Positions 36,092-42,539 of a stretch of 64,000 nucleotides of DNA are shown one piece after another (the first letter of the stretch is position 1; every line of letters begins with the position of its first letter). This DNA is from Gemmatimonadota bacterium (lineage in GTDB: Bacteria > Gemmatimonadota > Gemmatimonadetes > Gemmatimonadales > GWC2-71-9): the NCBI GenBank assembly GCA_016713785.1, contig JADJOM010000003.1, forward strand, positions 1 through 64,000, in the 5' to 3' direction. The position numbers and the translations under genes were made by a program. A model generated the notes under the pieces. The model had not been told where the DNA came from. It was given only the letters and a program-made list of their open reading frames with translations, and searched no databases.

Positions 36092-36514
36092 ATGAAGGGG
36101 CGCATTCCACTTGCGGTTATGTCGCTCTGCATCGCGACAGCGTTTGCAGGCTTGGCCGCACTGGCATTCTTGGGGCTCCCCGAGGCGTTGCACAACGCAG
36201 GGTCTGAGCCCGAGGACGTCGCGTTACTTCTTGCAGGCGGTGTTGTGGCTCTCGGTGCGGGAGTGAGTTGCATGCTTCTCGGGATCGCGCTGTGGGGTTA
36301 TAGGGGTGATGCCCGAAGGATACGCCGGGCCAGCGCCACGACCATGGCGTGTGCCATCGTCCTGATGATCACCGCCGGGCTGAGTGCCCTGGCCGGCGGC
36401 GGAGCGGCGGTGGACGCTCTTGTCCTCGCCGCCCTGGCCATGGTGTTGGGCGCCTGCGCATGGTATGCCAGGCGGCTGGGGCAAGACGTTCCGGCGACCC
36501 CCGTCGGGTCGTGA
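36092..36514 (+). CDS. membrane immunity protein for the lysozyme-like toxin (putative)
   Basis: This encodes 140 residues from ATG 36092 with AGGAGGGG 4 bases upstream. Four membrane helices are visible: VMSLCIATAFAGLAALAFLG, VALLLAGGVVALGAGVSCML, ATTMACAIVLMITAGLSALA and VLAALAMVLGACAWYARRL. A polytopic inner-membrane protein behind a peptidoglycan hydrolase toxin fits immunity, but membrane immunity proteins against lytic transglycosylases are not the common type (usually periplasmic inhibitors), so the mechanism is open. It starts 22 bases after the toxin stop. Confidence 0.6.
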   Translation: MKGRIPLAVMSLCIATAFAGLAALAFLGLPEALHNAGSEPEDVALLLAGGVVALGAGVSCMLLGIALWGYRGDARRIRRASATTMACAIVLMITAGLSALAGGGAAVDALVLAALAMVLGACAWYARRLGQDVPATPVGS

Positions 36515-36681
36515 TGCGTCGCCGACTTCCCTCCGTGGGGGGGGGATACGGCGGTTGCGATGTCGGCCGATGCAACGGATGGCGTCCAATGTGCCTGAGT
36601 ATGGTCAGGTGGAAATCATCGTCCCATGAAGGCGGCGGAACGCGAGGTCCGGCACTCACACACACCGCGGACGCGCGCGTC

Positions 36682-36972
36682 ATGCGGCTGGCAGGACCGC
36701 TCCTCTGCATGCTGAGCGTGGTCGGCCCGCGGCCCACAGCCGCCCAGGCCCCCGCGCGCGGCTACCTCGTCATCGGGCGTCCTGCCGGTGTATCGATTCC
36801 CTATGCTCCGGGTGATACATTGTGGCAGGTTGCCCTGGAGCGAGTGCCCGCGCAGGTCCGGGCGGCCCACGACGGCCTACGCTTGCCTGGAGTCGATGAT
36901 GCCTGCATCACGGCCTTCACGAACACGCGCCACTTCCTGTTCCTGCTGCACCGCGGGTGCGGGGCTGGTTAG
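36682..36972 (+). CDS. orphan immunity-like protein, shortened homologue of the JAMM partner
   Basis: This encodes 96 residues from ATG 36682, chosen because it starts a signal peptide (MRLAGPLLCMLSVVGPRPTA, cleavage near AQA). The mature part ARGYLVIGRPAGVSIPYAPG, DTLWQVALERVPAQVRA, DACITAFTNTRHFLFLLHRG follows the protein at 27831-28331 (GFLVVGT, GDTLLEK, VPGAVIRA, FLVLLVADC) in order, but it stops about 45 residues earlier. No JAMM toxin lies beside it. A retained immunity gene without its toxin is the likely reading. Truncation by an indel is suggested because the next gene begins in another frame at the same spot. Confidence 0.6.
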   Translation: MRLAGPLLCMLSVVGPRPTAAQAPARGYLVIGRPAGVSIPYAPGDTLWQVALERVPAQVRAAHDGLRLPGVDDACITAFTNTRHFLFLLHRGCGAG

Positions 36973-37543
36973 GCGTCGGAGGCCAAGCGGGAACCCGCGC
37001 GCCGGTATCTTCGGCGTGCTTCTCTTCTGCGCCTGTGGGGGCATGGCCAACACGGCGTCCACAGGCGAGGATCTGTTGCAACGCGAGTGCCCCGAGTCCC
37101 CCGCCTCAGGCGTACTGGCGCCAACCGACTCCATGGTCAAGTCATTGGCCGGGGAGTATGCACTGCGGCTTGTCCAGGAGAGCCCGCCACGAAGTCAGAC
37201 GATTGACGGTGCCATGACGATCACGCCGGTACGAGCAGTCTGCCGTGAGTCAGGGTGCCTATTGGAGATTAGTGGGAACATCACTGCTGACGTCTCAGGC
37301 TTTGAGTACCTTGCGCTTGGGCATGGTCAGTCTGGACCAGCCGCCAATGGCCCCCTCCTTGGCTACTTCTGGCCGGGGGAAAAGGAGATCGCCCTTGTCT
37401 GGGGCGGTGGGGCGCTTGATGCGGGAGTCGTGTTCGAGGTGAGGTCGTTTGACGGTGGCGCCGGGGTGCGGGGTCACTGGACGGATGGCAGCGCCAACCC
37501 TGACCGGGCGTCCGGCCGCTTCTGCGCTAGGCGACGCGAATAG
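36965..37543 (+). CDS. hypothetical lipoprotein-like protein, orphan immunity candidate
   Basis: The 5' end is uncertain: the frame is open far upstream, and only CTG 36965 or GTG 37016 precede the hydrophobic stretch AGIFGVLLFCACGG, which could be a shortened lipobox region. The body of about 165 residues is beta-rich (KSLAGEYALRLVQESPPR, CLLEISGNITADVSGFEYLA, EKEIALVWGGGALDAGVVFE) and ends GHWTDGSANPDRASGRFCAR. The A-G-E-Y start and G-x-W ... S-G-x-F end suggest a small lipocalin-like barrel, similar in style to the partner at 7477-8033. It follows an orphan immunity gene, with no toxin beside it. Confidence 0.5.
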   Translation: MVRRRRPSGNPRAGIFGVLLFCACGGMANTASTGEDLLQRECPESPASGVLAPTDSMVKSLAGEYALRLVQESPPRSQTIDGAMTITPVRAVCRESGCLLEISGNITADVSGFEYLALGHGQSGPAANGPLLGYFWPGEKEIALVWGGGALDAGVVFEVRSFDGGAGVRGHWTDGSANPDRASGRFCARRRE

Positions 37544-37599
37544 TGCCCGGCGTTGTAACGGGTCAGTGGTACCATAGGTTGTCTCGGGGCGTCTAGGAT

Positions 37600-38046
37600 A
37601 TGCCTGACGATATCCTGTGGGCGAAGCTCGCGCTGCTCTACCTGCTGGCTGGACTTGGCATGGGCGGCAAAGATCTCAAGTTTGTGGTGCTCGATGTGGA
37701 CGGGGAGGAGCACGAGCTGCAATGGCAAGAGGCCGTTGAGCGAGTTGCGGCCCTTCCGAAGCCATTGCAGTGCCTGGGCTCGGTGGCCCAGGGGACAATG
37801 CGCATTGCCTGCAAGCCCGTGCTGAGTGTGGGGAAACGCCCTCACCAGACCGACCTCGTCCGTATCCTCGACGGCAGGACACTGGTAGTTCATTGGCGCG
37901 GTGGCTCAGAGGTGGTCTCAGCCGAATCGTTCGAATACTGGCGACATGCCTACTCCCTTTCCCCCGGGAGCGTATCGATCACACTCCGCGCATCGTGGAC
38001 GGGTGAAGGCGTTGGTGCTGACGCCTACATTGGAGCCGATTGGTAG
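37600..38046 (+). CDS. hypothetical protein, orphan immunity candidate
   Basis: This encodes 148 residues from ATG 37600. The N-terminus is moderately hydrophobic (WAKLALLYLLAGLGMGG) and may be an uncleaved anchor. The rest is soluble (LKFVVLDVDGEEHELQWQEA, CLGSVAQGTMRIACKPVL, TDLVRILDGRTLVVHWRGGS). No family is recognised. It is the last small gene before the next RHS cassette, and the junction hairpins follow its stop directly, as they do after true immunity genes. Confidence 0.5.
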   Translation: MPDDILWAKLALLYLLAGLGMGGKDLKFVVLDVDGEEHELQWQEAVERVAALPKPLQCLGSVAQGTMRIACKPVLSVGKRPHQTDLVRILDGRTLVVHWRGGSEVVSAESFEYWRHAYSLSPGSVSITLRASWTGEGVGADAYIGADW

Positions 38047-38060
38047 CGCTGTTCTCCGGT

Positions 38061-38115
38061 GGCGCCGCCGGGCGGCGCCGGGCAGTATTCTGCGGGGCGG
38101 CTAGGCGCCGCCCCG
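38061..38115. terminator. double junction hairpin
   Basis: Two adjacent perfect stems: GGCGCCGCC / GGCGGCGCC (38061-38079, one-base loop) and CGGGGCGGC / GCCGCCCCG (38093-38115, loop TAGGC). They lie between the stop at 38046 and the RHS core start near 38176. The second one belongs to the common junction set. Confidence 0.6.
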
Positions 38116-38175
38116 TGCTGTTCGCGCCGCCTAGGTGGGCTGGTCTCGTCCCACGCCCTCACGCAGTTCCCGTGG

Positions 38176-39333
38176 GTGCGCTACCGCGGCCATGGCTGGG
38201 GGGCGGACAGCCTGGTGGCCCGGTACGGCTATGATGTGCTGGGCCGGCGGATTGCGCGGCGGGTGTACTGGTCGCCGCTGCCGGGGGCGGAGGCGCGGGA
38301 GACGCGCTACCTCTACCAGGGCGGGCAGGTGGTGGCGGAGACCGACGCGGCGGGGGCGTTCAAGTGGAAGTACACCTGGGGCCCCGGGACCGACAACCTG
38401 GTGGGACTGCAGGACTCGACCGGCACCCAGTTCTACGTGGTGCAGGACCAGCTGGGCAGCGTCCGGGGCCTGGTCAAGCGCGACGGCACGTGGGTGATGA
38501 GCCAGCGCTTCACGCCGGCGGGGCAGCTCCTGGCGCGGGATTCGGTCGGCGGGCACCAGTGGCCGAAGGGCTTGCACGTCGGGTGGACGGGGCGGGAGAC
38601 GGACCCCGAGACGGGGCTCAGCTTCCACCGGGCGCGGTACTACAGCCCGGAACTGCGGCGGTGGACGCAGGAGGACCCGATCGGGTACGGCGGCGGGGGC
38701 AACCTGTACGCCTACGTGGGCGGGGCGGTGCTCGAGGGGCGGGATCCGAGTGGGTTGTTTGCGGAGGTGGGGGATCTCGGGCTCGGGTTCGCGGAGCAGG
38801 AGACCTTCAGCGGCGGGGGCGAGTTGTCGATGTGCCTGGTGTTCTGCACCGACGCCCGGGATCGGGAGGACCAGCGGTGGGAAGAGTGGTGGGAAGAGAG
38901 GAGCCAAGGGACGAAGCGCGGCGTTGATCCTGGGCTGCTCGGATGCAAGCTAAATACAGTGTGCAAGCAGGAGTATGATGCGTTCTATGAAGAGGGAGGG
39001 CGTCTCAGGACTGAACGGGTGGTCGGGTGGAAGGCGATGAACGGTCACTGCCCGATCGATCACCGCCCGTGCTCGACATTCTCTGGGGACGGTAGTGGCC
39101 GGAACACCTTGGAGCTTCGAATGTGGGACGACCCGATTGCGTGGGATGCCGTGGCGAGTTTGTATCGCCGTGGGCGGGTCGACTGGGGCATTCTCGTGGC
39201 GCATGAGATTGCTGAAGCGCGCGGTTCGTTCGCAGGATGGTCTGCTGCGGACAGCCACCGCTACGCGGTACTCATAGAGTCTCAGGCCCGGAATGCGAAC
39301 CCATTCTATGCCGGGACTGGGAGGCGGAAATGA
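38176..39333 (+). CDS. orphan RHS cassette with HEIAE zincin-like C-terminal toxin
   Basis: 385 residues from GTG 38176 (VRYRGHGWGADSLVARYGYD). The core is intact. The linker GLFAEVGDLGLGFAEQETF and LSMCLVFCTDARDRE is shared with 32722-33918. The CT contains PGLLGCKLNTVCKQEYDAFY, RVVGWKAMNGHCPIDHRPC, NTLELRMWDDPIAWDAVASL and WGILVAHEIAEARGSFAGW, then SHRYAVLIESQARNANPFYA. HEIAE replaces HExxH; the related CT ending at 7454 has HELAE and also ends with RNxNPxYxG. Either Glu acts as a metal ligand or the motif is no longer a zinc site; the pairing in two modules argues for function. Confidence 0.72.
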   Translation: MRYRGHGWGADSLVARYGYDVLGRRIARRVYWSPLPGAEARETRYLYQGGQVVAETDAAGAFKWKYTWGPGTDNLVGLQDSTGTQFYVVQDQLGSVRGLVKRDGTWVMSQRFTPAGQLLARDSVGGHQWPKGLHVGWTGRETDPETGLSFHRARYYSPELRRWTQEDPIGYGGGGNLYAYVGGAVLEGRDPSGLFAEVGDLGLGFAEQETFSGGGELSMCLVFCTDARDREDQRWEEWWEERSQGTKRGVDPGLLGCKLNTVCKQEYDAFYEEGGRLRTERVVGWKAMNGHCPIDHRPCSTFSGDGSGRNTLELRMWDDPIAWDAVASLYRRGRVDWGILVAHEIAEARGSFAGWSAADSHRYAVLIESQARNANPFYAGTGRRK

Positions 39334-39998
39334 TGTTGTCGAATAGTCCCCTGCTTCGCACCCGCGCCATCGTCTACCGATGGCTACTGGCTCTTGTCCT
39401 GACCTCCTGCGCAGAGGGCGCCAGAGGCCAGGTCCCAGCCACTGTCGCAGCCGAGTTGACCGCGGTGTTCCAGGCACGCGCCCTCGCACTCGGAGCATCA
39501 TCGGACACGAGTACGCTCTTTCGGCAGGTGCTTGACGTCAGGTTCGAAGGCACTGACCTCGGCACGCCGGCGATCCCAGTGTTTCGAGCGCAGAACCGTG
39601 GCGTGCTGCACGGAGCCATGATCTTGGTGGCTATCAGCGCTGGGCGTGCGATCCAGTTGGGTGGTGCGCCCAGTCCTGGCGCTGTCGAGGTGGCGCGAGC
39701 CATGAATCTTAGGATAGGTAGATCCACCGAGGTGGATCGTGAGGTTGCTTGGCGCTTGGCTCGTCTACTCGACCCATTCGGGGCTCAGAGTGTCGTGATG
39801 GAAGGTGACATTGACCGGATCTCCCCCTTTAGTGCTCCGCGACTTGGCAGAGAGCCTATGCCCGTCGGCCCAGGGGTCTGCATTCGGGTGATGTCGCTTG
39901 ACCATATTGGCGATGCTCAAGCCCACCTGCGGTACTGTTTCCAAGGTTCGCTAGATGGTACTGTGATCGCCTGGGAGCGCGCCGAGAGTGGCGAGTAG
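39330..39998 (+). CDS. putative exported immunity protein for the HEIAE toxin
   Basis: This encodes 222 residues from ATG 39330, overlapping the toxin stop by 4 bases (ATGA). The signal peptide and probable lipobox are IVYRWLLALVLTSCAEGARG. The body has ELTAVFQARALALGASSDTS, RGVLHGAMILVAISAGRAIQ, LGGAPSPGAVEVARAMNLRI and VDREVAWRLARLLDPFGAQS, then PMPVGPGVCIRVMSLDHIGD. The block from HGAM to VARAM resembles the partner at 33935. It is not like the partner of the other HExxE toxin (7477), so toxin type and partner type do not map one to one. Confidence 0.65.
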   Translation: MMLSNSPLLRTRAIVYRWLLALVLTSCAEGARGQVPATVAAELTAVFQARALALGASSDTSTLFRQVLDVRFEGTDLGTPAIPVFRAQNRGVLHGAMILVAISAGRAIQLGGAPSPGAVEVARAMNLRIGRSTEVDREVAWRLARLLDPFGAQSVVMEGDIDRISPFSAPRLGREPMPVGPGVCIRVMSLDHIGDAQAHLRYCFQGSLDGTVIAWERAESGE

Positions 39999-40027
39999 GC
40001 TTGTAGTGCTCCCCGATTGGCCGAGAC

Positions 40028-40041
40028 ACCTCACGTGAGGT
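40028..40041. repeat. 14-bp perfect palindrome
   Basis: ACCTCACGTGAGGT lies 29 bases ahead of ATG 40070. It may be an operator or part of the end of the lost insertion sequence to which the next ORF belonged. Nothing else marks a promoter. Confidence 0.4.
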
Positions 40042-40069
40042 ATCATCGGACCACCTTCGGAGGAGTGGC

Positions 40070-40279
40070 ATGCCCACCATGGCCCGCGATCGCAATGGCC
40101 GCCGGCAGTACACGGCCGAGTTCAAGCGCGAGCAGATCGAGCGCATCACCCGCGGCGAGATCACCGCGGCCGAGCTGAGCCGCGAGCTGGGGATCGCCCG
40201 CTCGCGGCTGCAGCGCTGGAAGCACCTGATGGCGACGGCCGGCGAGACCGCCGTCCAGGCCAACGAGCCCGTGCCATGA
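40070..40279 (+). CDS. transposase OrfA-like helix-turn-helix protein, IS remnant
   Basis: This encodes 69 residues from ATG 40070 with GGAGGAG 9 bases upstream. QYTAEFKREQIERITRGEI and AAELSRELGIARSRLQRWKH form the helix-turn-helix of IS3-type OrfA proteins. It is short because the coiled coil and orfB are missing; after VQANEPVP the sequence changes to an unrelated lipoprotein gene whose ATG overlaps this stop. It is probably the 5' stub of a deleted IS. A small regulator of the coupled gene is less likely but possible. Confidence 0.6.
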   Translation: MPTMARDRNGRRQYTAEFKREQIERITRGEITAAELSRELGIARSRLQRWKHLMATAGETAVQANEPVP

Positions 40280-40865
40280 ATGCCGCCTCGAGCACCTACG
40301 CGGTGCGCCCCGCGCAACCAACCATCAGGCTCGGTGCTTTGATGGCGTGCATGTTGCTGGCCTGTTCGCGCGCTGCAAGCCGCGGTGGGGCCCAAGTCGA
40401 CTCCTCCACGCCAGCGCCTGAGGAATTGGCTGTTGCGGAAACCGCCCGCCAGATTCGCTCCTCTCTGCTCAAGCTGGATCTGGCCGGGGTGGCCGTCTCA
40501 CGATGAGCCCTGTTGCGGGCCGCTACTCGCCTGGGGACTCGCGCCGCGAGCGGGTCCCTAGGAGCCACGCCGAGGGGCTTGTGCAGCAGCTGGTCGAGCG
40601 GGGGATCGTGCGCGGCACCTGCATGGAAAGGTATCTCTGGAGTTGTGCGGACACTGGAGCCCGCTACTTTCTCTGGATCGCAAGTCCCAGTTGGCTCGCT
40701 CCAGACACCCTTGGAGTGCAGGCGAAAGTCACCGAAATGCCTTGGCCTTGGCGGACTGCCGATGCTCCCGGTGGGCTCTTGCGCCGTGAGTATCTGCTGC
40801 GGTTCGTCTACGCTGAGGCCGAGGTGCACCTGACGCTGCTTGAGGAAAGGCCGATTACAGAATAG
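40276..40865 (+). pseudogene. hypothetical lipoprotein, probable frameshift
   Basis: The first frame (40276-40506) has a lipobox signal (GALMACMLLACSRAAS) and PEELAVAETARQIRSSLLKL, then stops. The second (40503-40865), overlapping by 4 bases, encodes HAEGLVQQLVERGIVRGTC, RYLWSCADTGARYFLWIASP, SWLAPDTLGVQAKVTEM and EVHLTLLEERPITE. A frame change near 40500 would give one lipoprotein of about 190 residues. Two coupled genes are the alternative. The family is unknown. It lies at the right edge of the array and could be an immunity-type or ordinary envelope lipoprotein. Confidence 0.45.
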
Positions 40866-41019
40866 AGTTGCGCTGACGCAGTCCCACCGGCATCCACGAA
40901 GAGAACGGAGGGGGGCGGGGCAGCAGCGCTGTGGCGGACCTCCCCAAAGTAGGACTATCAGGGCCGGCGGCTCGGGGCAAGGAGACGGTACCCGCCGTGA
41001 ACGGGATCCGCCGACCTGC

Positions 41020-41078
41020 GGGTGCCCCCGGCGCCGCGTGCCAAAGCCGACGACTGGCGCGCGGCAGAGGGGGCACCC
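41020..41078. repeat. 59-nt palindromic repeat, copy 3
   Basis: Outer stem GGGTGCCCCC / GGGGGCACCC, inner stem GCCGCGTGCCA / TGGCGCGCGGC with one G-T pair, loop AAGCCGACGAC. It is the most regular copy. It is followed by GGCCCCGACCCCTC as in copy 1. Confidence 0.68.
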
Positions 41079-41172
41079 GGGGGGAGGCCCCGACCCCTCA
41101 AAGAGCACCAATCGCCCTCTCCCTCGCCCCCAGGTCGCGGCTCCGCCGCTCCCGAAAGGGGCTCGGTCGCGC

Positions 41173-41238
41173 CCAATCGCCCAATCGCCTGATCGCCCAA
41201 TCGCCTGATCGCCCAATCGCCTGATCGCCCAATCGCCC
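41173..41238. repeat. 16-bp tandem repeat (CAATCGCCTGATCGCC)n
   Basis: About four units of a 16-bp direct repeat made of CAATCGCC and TGATCGCC half units. Traces of the same repeat occur at 34981-35015. It does not have the spacer structure of a CRISPR array. Confidence 0.7.
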
Positions 41239-41335
41239 ACGCGCATTTCCCCGCTCCCCTTCGCAACCGATTGCGCCCTGGCCGCCGCCGAGCGTATGGT
41301 ACACTGGGCACCGTCCCGAACCTGGCGAGGTGCCC

Positions 41336-41719
41336 ATGCCCGTGACCGCGCGGCTGTCGAAACGCTTCTACGACACCTTCGGCGACGAGATCGCCAACGA
41401 TCTCGTGGAATGGTTCAACCAGGTGGATGCTACCTACCGGCAGGAACTGCGGGAGCAGAACGACTTCAACTGGGGCCGCGTCGAGGCGCGCATCGGCCAG
41501 GGCGAAGCGCGGATGGAGGCGCGGATAAGCCAGGCGGAGTCCCGGATGGAGTCCCGCCTGGTCGAGATGGAGACCCGGCTCCGGTCCGAGTTTCACCAGG
41601 AACTCACCGGCCTGCGGGCCGACATGGACGTCGGCCTCGAACGCCTGCGGTCCGACCTGCTCAAGTGGATGTTCCTCTTCTGGTGCGGCACCGCCCTGAC
41701 GGTGCTCGGCCTCCGGTAG
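41336..41719 (+). CDS. coiled-coil protein with C-terminal membrane anchor
   Basis: This encodes 127 residues from ATG 41336; GTG 41330 is an alternative and GCGAGG lies upstream. A short globular start (TARLSKRFYDTFGDEIANDL, VEWFNQVDATYRQELREQND) is followed by a heptad coiled coil with degenerate repeats (RIGQGEARMEARISQAESRM, ESRLVEMETRLRSEFHQELT). A C-terminal hydrophobic segment (LLKWMFLFWCGTALTVLGLR) ends it. This is the DUF1640/bacterial MCU-regulator-like layout common in this kind of genome. The function is unknown. Confidence 0.6.
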   Translation: MPVTARLSKRFYDTFGDEIANDLVEWFNQVDATYRQELREQNDFNWGRVEARIGQGEARMEARISQAESRMESRLVEMETRLRSEFHQELTGLRADMDVGLERLRSDLLKWMFLFWCGTALTVLGLR

Positions 41720-41764
41720 GCGGCTCGGCGGCTCGGTGACTCGGCGCTGCGGCGCCTCCCTCCC

Positions 41765-41823
41765 GGGTGCCCCCGGCGCCGCGTGCCAAAGCCGACGACT
41801 GGCACGCGCCAGAGGGGGCAGCC
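41765..41823. repeat. 59-nt palindromic repeat, copy 4
   Basis: Same stem-loop as copies 1-3 (GGGTGCCCCC, loop AAGCCGACGAC, GGGGGCAGCC), followed by short CGAATCGCC and CCGAACCG repeats. It lies outside the RHS array between two ordinary genes, so the element is a genome-wide repeat rather than part of the RHS system alone. Confidence 0.65.
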
Positions 41824-41901
41824 GGGGGAGGCCCGAATCCCTCGAAGACCACCCATCGCGAATCGCCGAGTCGCCTAACCGCCGAACCGCCCCCGGATCG
41901 A

Positions 41902-42339
41902 CTACTCTCCCAATTCCGCCAGATCGGCCAGGTCCTTGGGGCGCCCGGCGGCACGCTTGTTCTGGATCAGGCAATCCCGGCCGAGGACGGGGACCGCGAG
42001 CCCCCCGACCGTTGCGGTCAGACGGCTGGACCAGCCCTGCTCGAAGCTGACTCCTGAGATGCTCGTCAGGATATCGATGCGCGCGGGGGGAACCCCGATC
42101 TGGTAGACCACGTCGGGGGCGACCAGGTCCCCGACCGTGAGATGGTCCAGTGGAGCACCGAAGCGTTGCAGGGCGGCATAGACGCGCCGGGCATTGTCAG
42201 GGGTTGGGCGCACCCAGAGGTCCAGGTCACCCGTGGCGCGGGGACGTCCGTGCGCCGCCAGGGCGTGGGCCCCGACCACCAGGTAGTCAGCGCCCGCCGC
42301 GTGTTACTCGGCCAACATCTCGACGAAGTCGGGGTTCAT
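41902..42339 (-). pseudogene. minimal nucleotidyltransferase (AbiEii/MNT-like), in-frame stop
   Basis: ATG 42337-42339 starts MNPDFVEMLAE, then TAA at 42304-42306 interrupts, and the same frame continues ADYLVVGAHALAAHGRPRAT, GDLDLWVRPTPDNARRVYAA and ends KDLADLAELGE. GDLDLWV holds the metal-binding Asp pair of nucleotidyltransferases. Restart at GTG 42279 would give MVGAHALAAHG and lose part of the first strand. Such small nucleotidyltransferases are often toxin or antitoxin halves with a short partner, here probably the overlapping upstream gene. Confidence 0.65.
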
Positions 42340-42490
42340 CGGCGAGCTCGGTGGAGAAGGCCCACGCCTGCAGGGTGAGCGGCCAGACCATGGCCATGCG
42401 GGCCGACGGGGTGAGGGCGTCGAGGGCGGAGTAATCCTCGGGATCCTGCAGGCGCCGTCGGCGGACCGGGTAGTGGCGGCGATCGACCAT
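42287..42490 (-). CDS. small partner protein of the nucleotidyltransferase
   Basis: This encodes 67 residues from ATG 42490 (minus strand). MVDRRHYPVRRRRLQDPED, YSALDALTPSARMAMVWPLT and LQAWAFSTELADEPRLRRDV are typical of small proteins encoded just ahead of minimal nucleotidyltransferases (the TP-x-E/A-R-x-x-M-V-W-P-L-T signature). It overlaps the start of the nucleotidyltransferase in another frame, suggesting coupling. Its function is not established; a role as the partner in a toxin-antitoxin-like pair is possible. Confidence 0.6.
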   Translation of the reverse strand: MVDRRHYPVRRRRLQDPEDYSALDALTPSARMAMVWPLTLQAWAFSTELADEPRLRRDVGRVTRGGR

Positions 42491-42539
42491 GGGGAGGAAT
42501 CTAATCGCCCGGGAGCCAGGCCGCGCCGCCATCTCCCCG

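Larger units (their letters stand above)
40866..41335. other. intergenic region with palindromic and tandem repeats, right edge of the array
   Basis: No gene is seen. It has the GGGGCAAGGAGACGGTACCC block (40975), the third 59-nt palindrome (41020-41078) and the 16-bp tandem repeat at 41173-41238. Unlike the two similar junctions on the left, no RHS core follows, so this may be an empty junction or the boundary of the island. Confidence 0.55.

Noticed and set aside
41173..41238. CRISPR-like direct repeats
   Set aside because: Units are contiguous with no spacers, and no cas genes are present; the same holds for 56535-56638 and 43124-43208.
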